Assembly (NCBI GenBank): GCA_934378195.1
Contig: CAKRPO010000042.1
Coordinates: 1 to 19,566, forward strand
DNA length: 19,566 nucleotides
Direction of reading: 5' to 3'
DNA from: an uncultured Blautia sp.
GTDB lineage: Bacteria > Bacillota > Clostridia > Lachnospirales > Lachnospiraceae
The notes under the pieces were generated by a model. The model worked only from the letters and a program-made list of their open reading frames with translations. It had not been told where the DNA came from and made no database searches. This document shows, in pieces, positions 14,851-19,566 of the stretch (position 1 is the first letter of the stretch; each line of letters begins with the position of its first letter). Both the position numbers and the translations under genes were made by a program.

Positions 14851-14896
14851 TAAAAAAGCAGCGTCTTTCGTCAGGTAAAAGCTGTGAAAGACGCTG
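14851..14896 (-). terminator. Rho-independent terminator of cls
   Basis: On the minus strand CAGCGTCTTTC (14896-14886) pairs perfectly with GAAAGACGCTG (14869-14859). The loop is 16 bases long. A T-rich tail (CTTTTTTATTTT) follows. It lies about 30 bases after the cls stop codon. Confidence 0.9.
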
Positions 14897-14925
14897 TAAA
14901 TACCAAAATCTGCCTGGGAAGGAAT

Positions 14926-16488
14926 TTAAAGCAAAGGAGCAAAAAGACGCAGAATACTCTGAAATCCCCGAATGATAATATTACGGTTCCGACAGAAATT
15001 AACACTGATCGGATCACAGTAGTTGAGAGTTTCCTGAAAATCAGACAGGATATCCTGAACAACTTTGTTTTTGTAAAACCATACACCATCTTCAAAATGA
15101 AGATACAGACTTCGATAATCCAGATTGATCGTACCGACAACGGCAATTTCATCATCACAGACAAAAGATTTGGCGTGGAGGAAACCAGGCTGATATTCAT
15201 AAATATGAACACCGGCTTCCAGGAGCTGCTCATAATAAGACTGTGTCAGTAGAAAAACCATTTTTTTATCAGGGATGCCAGGTGTCATGATCCGAACATC
15301 TACTCCACTTTTTGCCGCGAGGCAAAGAGCTGTCATCATTTCATTGTCGATGATCAGATAAGGTGTACAGATATAGACATATTTTCGGGCCCGGTTGATG
15401 ATATTGAGATAAACATTCTCGCCTACTATCTCCCCATCGAGAGGTGTATCACTGAACGGCTGTACGTATCCATCGCTTTCGAATGATTCCGGATGAAAAT
15501 GATGTGGAAGATGTCGCTCATGGTCAATTGCCTCGGAAGAACTGGTAATTACATTCCACATATGCAAAAACATGACAGTCATATTCCAGACAGCTTCTCC
15601 TTTAAGCATAACTGCAGTGTCTTTCCAGTGCCCAAAACGCTTCTTCTGGTTAATATATTCATCTGCAAGGTTGATTCCGCCCGTAAAACCAGTCTTGCCA
15701 TCGATGACACAGATCTTACGATGATCACGGTTGTTCTGAACGATATTTAAAAGTGGACGGAACGGATTGAATACCTGACACTGAATTCCCTTTTCACGAA
15801 GAAATCGTTCATAATGATAAGGAAGTGTTGTAAGGCATCCAAAACCATCATAGATCAGGCGGACATCAATGCCTTCGGATGCTTTGCGTTCCAGAATATC
15901 CAGGATTGTGCGCCACATAACTCCATCATTGATGATAAAATATTCGATATAGATATAATGTTCTGCCTGTTCAAGTTCTCGGACAAGAACCGGGAACATG
16001 TCATCTCCTACCTGAAAATATTGGGCTGTCGTATTTGCATGAATCGGAAAGCTGGAATACTGATGAATATATTCGGACTGTACAGCAGCTGATGGAGAAT
16101 CTTCCTTCAGAGTCTGGACTGTTTCAGGAGAACTCTTCATATATGGAAGACTTTCTTCCTGAACCTGTGCATATCTGTTCTGGATTGCCTGTGCGATTCT
16201 GGATTTGCCAAAAAGCACATACAGGAGGACTCCAAATACCGGGACTACCAGAATTAGGATCGTCCATCCCAGTTTGTAGGAAGGATTGATCTTTTTGTTT
16301 ACAATCCAGAAAACGATCAGGATACTTAAAATTGAAAGTGCATTTGAAATATATTTTGAATATGCTGCAAGTCGCCACACTGTGATCATAAGCCAGGCCA
16401 TCTGGAGCAGAAGGGCAAGCGCAACATAAAAAATTCTGTTAAATAATAACTGTAAGATTCTTTTGAAGGTATGAATGATACGATGCAT
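14926..16488 (-). CDS. cls: Cardiolipin synthase (PLD family)
   Basis: Membrane enzyme that joins two phosphatidylglycerols to make cardiolipin. The 520-residue protein has two or three N-terminal membrane segments (about 18-38, 48-63 and 75-93, the PLDc_N region) followed by two phospholipase D half-sites. HKD motif 1 is H256-K258-D263 in DHRKICVIDGKTGFTGG. HKD motif 2 is H438-K440-D445 in FLHAKSFVCDDEIAVVGTIN. Both are complete, so the enzyme should be active. A TTG five codons upstream could extend the frame, but AAAAGGA lies just before the ATG at 16488, which I prefer. The gene stands alone between the rpsU terminator and its own terminator. No convincing -35/-10 pair is seen, so expression may come partly from read-through. 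Confidence 0.95.
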   Translation of the reverse strand: MHRIIHTFKRILQLLFNRIFYVALALLLQMAWLMITVWRLAAYSKYISNALSILSILIVFWIVNKKINPSYKLGWTILILVVPVFGVLLYVLFGKSRIAQAIQNRYAQVQEESLPYMKSSPETVQTLKEDSPSAAVQSEYIHQYSSFPIHANTTAQYFQVGDDMFPVLVRELEQAEHYIYIEYFIINDGVMWRTILDILERKASEGIDVRLIYDGFGCLTTLPYHYERFLREKGIQCQVFNPFRPLLNIVQNNRDHRKICVIDGKTGFTGGINLADEYINQKKRFGHWKDTAVMLKGEAVWNMTVMFLHMWNVITSSSEAIDHERHLPHHFHPESFESDGYVQPFSDTPLDGEIVGENVYLNIINRARKYVYICTPYLIIDNEMMTALCLAAKSGVDVRIMTPGIPDKKMVFLLTQSYYEQLLEAGVHIYEYQPGFLHAKSFVCDDEIAVVGTINLDYRSLYLHFEDGVWFYKNKVVQDILSDFQETLNYCDPISVNFCRNRNIIIRGFQSILRLFAPLL

Positions 16489-16546
16489 ATGATTCCTTTT
16501 CAACAGTTGTTACATCTTTGTTAAATGAGTGACGAAGTATAATCTT

Positions 16547-16581
16547 AAAAATCCCTGACGGACTTGTCGTCAGGGATTTTT
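16547..16581. terminator. Strong, bidirectional-looking terminator between rpsU and cls
   Basis: A perfect 14-base stem (AAAAATCCCTGACG against its complement) with a 7-base loop, GC-rich inside and A/T at the ends, so either strand shows a T run after the stem. It lies 8 bases after the rpsU stop and functions mainly on the minus strand, since no plus-strand gene is near. Confidence 0.92.
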
Positions 16582-16589
16582 GCGCACAA

Positions 16590-16766
16590 TTAATTATATT
16601 TACGTTTTCTTGCGGCTTCAGATTTTTTCTTACGACGAACGCTTGGTTTCTCGTAATGCTCTCTTTTGCGGATTTCCTGCTGGATACCTGCTTTTGCACA
16701 GCTTCTCTTGAATCTGCGAAGAGCGCTATCTAAAGTCTCGTTTTCTTTTACGATAACGTTTGACAT
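16590..16766 (-). CDS. rpsU: Small ribosomal subunit protein bS21
   Basis: A 58-residue, very basic ribosomal protein that helps the 30S subunit start translation near the anti-Shine-Dalgarno region of 16S rRNA. The sequence begins [20 protein letters not shown] and ends in the Lys/Arg-rich [15 protein letters not shown] tail, an exact family pattern and length. The frame runs on upstream for 37 codons, but family alignment fixes the start at 16766. The Shine-Dalgarno zone is long (GGAGGGAGG then AGGTG), with its strongest part 14 bases from the ATG, which is unusual. It has its own promoter (16845-16874), a leader hairpin (16789-16817) and a terminator. Confidence 0.98.
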   Translation of the reverse strand: MSNVIVKENETLDSALRRFKRSCAKAGIQQEIRKREHYEKPSVRRKKKSEAARKRKYN

Positions 16767-16788
16767 AGACTCACACCTAACCTCCCTC

Positions 16789-16817
16789 CAGTTGTAGATT
16801 GTGCTAAAATACAACTG
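16789..16817 (-). promoter_or_regulatory. Leader hairpin of rpsU next to the Shine-Dalgarno region
   Basis: In the rpsU leader, CAGTTGTA (16817-16810) pairs perfectly with TACAACTG (16796-16789) around a 13-base loop. The second arm leads straight into GGAGGGAGG. It is placed so that it could control access to the ribosome site, for example in autoregulation by bS21. I know of no described leader of this form. Confidence 0.45.
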
Positions 16818-16844
16818 TCTGGGTATTTTTCTTGCACGACTGTT

Positions 16845-16874
16845 ATTATATAACATAGCGATAACATTCGTCAA
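16845..16874 (-). promoter_or_regulatory. Sigma-A promoter of rpsU
   Basis: On the minus strand -35 TTGACG (16874-16869), an 18-base spacer and -10 TATAAT (16850-16845), inside an AT-rich stretch. Predicted start near 16838 gives a leader of about 70 bases before the rpsU ATG. Confidence 0.8.
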
Positions 16875-16926
16875 CATCTTTTGGCTAAATTTAGAAAAAA
16901 ATTATTTTTGACAAAAAATGCGCTTT

Positions 16927-19566
16927 TTAGTGAATCTGCTGTTCCAGGATTCCTGCTGCTGCTTTGACTGCTTCGTCCGCTTTTTCCGGATTCTTTCCAC
17001 CGGCCTGAGCCATGTTCGGACGACCACCGCCGCCACCGCCTACGATCGCAGCAACACCTTTGATAAGGTTACCCGCATGAGCTCCTGCTTTCTGAGCTGC
17101 ATCTGTAGCCATGGCAAGAAGATTTACTTTGCCGCTGTTTACAGCTGCGAGAACAACAACTCCCTCTCTGAGCTTTTCTTTGAGCTGATCACCAAGATCG
17201 CGAAGTCCGTTCATGTCAACGCCTTCAACTTTAGCTGCAAGAAGTTTTACACCCTTGACATCTACAATCTGGTTCATGACATCACCAAGAGATCCCTGTG
17301 CCAATTTGCTCTTGAGAGATTCGTTCTCGCTCTGGAGAGATTTGACCTCTGCCTGAAGATGTGTGATCTTCTCCGCAACTTCTGTCGGCTGTGCTTTGAG
17401 TGCTTTGGCTGCTTCATGAAGCATAGCTTCCTGCTTCTTATAATATTCAATAACACCATTTCCTGTCAGTGCCTCGATACGACGTACACCTGCTGCGATA
17501 CCAGCTTCGGACACGATCTTAAAGAGCATGATGGAGCTTGTGTTCTTAACATGTGTACCACCGCAGAGTTCTTTGGAGAAGTCGCCCATGGATACGACAC
17601 GTACCTTCTGATCGTATTTCTCACCGAACAGAGCCATTGCACCGGATTTCTTGGCTTCTTCGATATCCATAAGATTTGTTACTACAGGAAGAGCTGCCTG
17701 AATCTCTTTGTTTACGAGAGATTCTGTCTCTGCAATTTCTTCTGGTGTCATTGCCTGGAAGTGTGCAAAGTCGAAACGAAGTCTGTCCGGAGTTACCAGA
17801 GACCCCTTCTGTTCTACGTGAGACCCAAGAACTGTCTTGAGTGCTTTCTGAAGAAGATGTGTTGCACTGTGGTTCTTCTCTGTATCACGGCGAGCCTGCT
17901 CATCGACTTTAAGAGTTACTGTCTCTCCTGTGGAAAGCATTCCGGATTCCATATGTCCGACATGACCGAATTTACCGCCACGAAGCTTGATAGTATCTTC
18001 TACTACGAATTTACCATTTGCAGTCTCGATCACACCAGAGTCACCTTCCTGGCCGCCCATGGTAGCATAGAATGGAGTTCCTTTTACAAATACAGTTCCT
18101 TTCTGACCTTCCATCAGAGAAGTTACGATTTCTTTTTCGGTTGTGAGGACTGTGATTTCAGAATCGTATGTGAGATGATCGTATCCTTCGAACTCTGTAG
18201 TTACGTTGACATCGATCTCATCGTATACAGTAGCGTCAGCTCCCATATAGTTGGTCACTTCACGTGCTGTACGTGCTTTGACTCGCTGTTCTTCCATTGC
18301 TTTCTGGAAGCCGTCCTCATCAATTCCGTAGCCTTTTTCCTCAAGAATCTCTTTGGTAAGGTCAAGAGGGAATCCATAAGTATCATACAGTTTGAATGCA
18401 TTTTCTCCGGAAAGAGTTTTTTCTCCGGCTGCCTTCATTTCTTCTTCCATGTCTGCAAGGATGCGGAGACCCTGGTCGATAGTCTTGTTGAACTGGTTCT
18501 CTTCATTTGTCAGGACTTTGAAGATAAACTCTTTCTTTTCTTCCAGTTCCGGATATCCGGCTTTGGAACCATTGATCACTTCTGCACTGAGCTTTGCAAG
18601 GAAAGTTCCCTTGATTCCCAGAAGACGTCCGTGACGTGCTGCACGACGGATCAGACGACGAAGCACATATCCACGGCCTTCGTTTGTCGGCATAATACCA
18701 TCGGAAATCATGAATGTTGCGGAACGGATATGGTCTGTGATCAGACGGATGGATACATCATCCTGATAGTTCTTCTCGTATTCTTTGCCTGCAATTTCGC
18801 ATACCAGGTTACGGAGTGCACAGATGGTATCTACATCGAAGATAGAGTCAACATCCTGAACAACAACTGCCAGACGCTCGAGGCCCATACCTGTATCAAT
18901 GTTCTTTTGCTTCAGTGTTGTGTAGTTTCCGTTGCCATCGTTTTCAAACTGAGTGAATACATTGTTCCATACTTCCATATAACGGTCGCAGTCGCAGCCT
19001 ACTGTACAGCCAGGTTTGCCACAGCCATATTTTTCTCCACGGTCATAGTAGATTTCAGAACATGGACCGCAAGGACCTGCACCGTGCTCCCAGAAGTTGT
19101 CTTCTTTGCCAAAACGGAAGATTCTGTCTGCCGGGATTCCGATTTCTTTGTTCCAGATATCGAATGCTTCATCATCATCCTGATATACAGATGGATACAG
19201 TCTGTTGGCATCCAGGCCAACGACTTCTGTCAGGAATTCCCAGGACCAGTGGATTGCTTCTGTCTTGAAGTAATCTCCAAAAGAGAAGTTACCAAGCATT
19301 TCAAAGAATGTACCGTGACGTGCTGTCTTACCAACATTTTCGATATCACCGGTACGGATACATTTCTGGCATGTGGAGACTCTTGTTCTCGGTGGTTTCT
19401 CTGCACCTGTAAAATATGGTTTCAGTGGAGCCATACCTGCATTGATCAGCAGGAGGCTCTTGTCTCCCTGAGGTACCAGGGAGAAGCTTTTCATTACGAG
19501 ATGTCCTTTGCTCTCCATGAAATCAAGGAACATCTGACGAAGTTCGTTTACTCCGTATTTCTTCAT
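16927..19566 (-). CDS. alaS: Alanine-tRNA ligase
   Basis: Complete 879-residue alanyl-tRNA synthetase whose first codon occupies the last three bases of the window. The class II catalytic domain has TCQKCIRTGDIENVGKTARH (65-84) followed by TFFEMLGNFSFGDYFK (86-101) and the GMGLERL motif 3 (226-232). Cysteines in CGKPGCTVGCDCDRY (182-195) lie in the region where clostridial-type enzymes keep extra Cys residues. The editing domain is complete, with the zinc tetrad H566, H570 (HSATH), C668 and H672 (CGGTH), so mischarged Ser- and Gly-tRNA should be cleared. A coiled-coil linker (about 710-765) leads to the C-Ala domain with a GGGGGGRPNMAQAGG segment. The ribosome site and promoter lie outside the window. 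No clear terminator separates it from rpsU, only an A/T-rich stretch. Confidence 0.98.
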   Translation of the reverse strand: MKKYGVNELRQMFLDFMESKGHLVMKSFSLVPQGDKSLLLINAGMAPLKPYFTGAEKPPRTRVSTCQKCIRTGDIENVGKTARHGTFFEMLGNFSFGDYFKTEAIHWSWEFLTEVVGLDANRLYPSVYQDDDEAFDIWNKEIGIPADRIFRFGKEDNFWEHGAGPCGPCSEIYYDRGEKYGCGKPGCTVGCDCDRYMEVWNNVFTQFENDGNGNYTTLKQKNIDTGMGLERLAVVVQDVDSIFDVDTICALRNLVCEIAGKEYEKNYQDDVSIRLITDHIRSATFMISDGIMPTNEGRGYVLRRLIRRAARHGRLLGIKGTFLAKLSAEVINGSKAGYPELEEKKEFIFKVLTNEENQFNKTIDQGLRILADMEEEMKAAGEKTLSGENAFKLYDTYGFPLDLTKEILEEKGYGIDEDGFQKAMEEQRVKARTAREVTNYMGADATVYDEIDVNVTTEFEGYDHLTYDSEITVLTTEKEIVTSLMEGQKGTVFVKGTPFYATMGGQEGDSGVIETANGKFVVEDTIKLRGGKFGHVGHMESGMLSTGETVTLKVDEQARRDTEKNHSATHLLQKALKTVLGSHVEQKGSLVTPDRLRFDFAHFQAMTPEEIAETESLVNKEIQAALPVVTNLMDIEEAKKSGAMALFGEKYDQKVRVVSMGDFSKELCGGTHVKNTSSIMLFKIVSEAGIAAGVRRIEALTGNGVIEYYKKQEAMLHEAAKALKAQPTEVAEKITHLQAEVKSLQSENESLKSKLAQGSLGDVMNQIVDVKGVKLLAAKVEGVDMNGLRDLGDQLKEKLREGVVVLAAVNSGKVNLLAMATDAAQKAGAHAGNLIKGVAAIVGGGGGGRPNMAQAGGKNPEKADEAVKAAAGILEQQIH

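Noticed and set aside
16489..16546. Promoter for cls using TATACT as -10
   Set aside because: No acceptable -35 box at 16-18 bases; the -35 zone falls in the rpsU terminator stem.
16767..16877. Upstream extension of the rpsU frame by 37 codons
   Set aside because: bS21 has a fixed start and length; the extra stretch covers the promoter, leader hairpin and Shine-Dalgarno.
16890..16926. Possible terminator after alaS
   Set aside because: Only an A/T-only fold (TTTTT-GTC-AAAAA) is visible, with no GC-rich stem, so I do not call it.
1..19566. CRISPR array, insertion sequence, prophage, toxin-antitoxin, tRNA or rRNA
   Set aside because: No direct-repeat array, transposase-like protein, phage gene or structural RNA pattern was seen on either strand.

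Overview
The window is chromosomal core sequence from a low-to-moderate GC Gram-positive anaerobe. The likeliest source is a gut-type Clostridia, family Lachnospiraceae. This is inferred from purine-rich Shine-Dalgarno sites, consensus sigma-A promoters, scpA-scpB, two secreted D-Ala-D-Ala carboxypeptidases and a multi-subunit Na+-translocating decarboxylase operon. I see no rRNA, tRNA, CRISPR, insertion sequence or phage gene. Every convincing gene lies on the minus strand, so transcription runs from high to low coordinates.

In transcription order: (1) alaS (complete, its first codon at the window edge), then rpsU behind its own promoter and a leader hairpin, ending in a strong terminator. 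(2) A cardiolipin synthase gene with its own terminator. (3) A D,D-carboxypeptidase gene. (4) A six-gene run led by a near-consensus promoter: a MoeA-like molybdopterin-binding protein with a cysteine-rich tail, a metallophosphoesterase, scpA, scpB, a zinc-dependent phospholipase C-like protein and a second D,D-carboxypeptidase. It is closed by a terminator at 8064-8091. (5) A 255-base intergenic region with an unusual dyad element and a good promoter. (6) A five-gene biotin/sodium operon (7808-2588) closed by a terminator. (7) A BaiN/HI0933-type flavoprotein, cmk and the 5' part of ispH, which runs off the left edge.

The most interesting unit is the five-gene operon. It encodes two different biotin-dependent carboxyltransferases, one of the acyl-CoA type (12S/MmdA-like) and one of the 2-oxo-acid type (5S/OadA-like). 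They sit with one free-standing biotin carrier, the Na+-pumping membrane subunit (OadB-like) and an enlarged OadG-like subunit with a signal peptide and an extracytoplasmic domain. No biotin carboxylase is present. The parts list equals a soluble transcarboxylase (12S + 5S + 1.3S) joined to a decarboxylase sodium pump. This suggests a Na+-coupled transcarboxylase that links acyl-CoA and pyruvate/oxaloacetate pools. That function is inference. The acyl-CoA-type subunit also departs from the usual active-site motif, so its substrate is open.

The rest is housekeeping: translation (alaS, rpsU), chromosome condensation (scpAB), envelope building (cls, two carboxypeptidases), nucleotide metabolism (cmk) and isoprenoid synthesis (ispH). 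Secondary points of interest are leader or RBS hairpins at rpsU and at the second carboxypeptidase gene, a Fur-like half-palindrome in the leader of the MoeA-like gene, and the intergenic dyad element.
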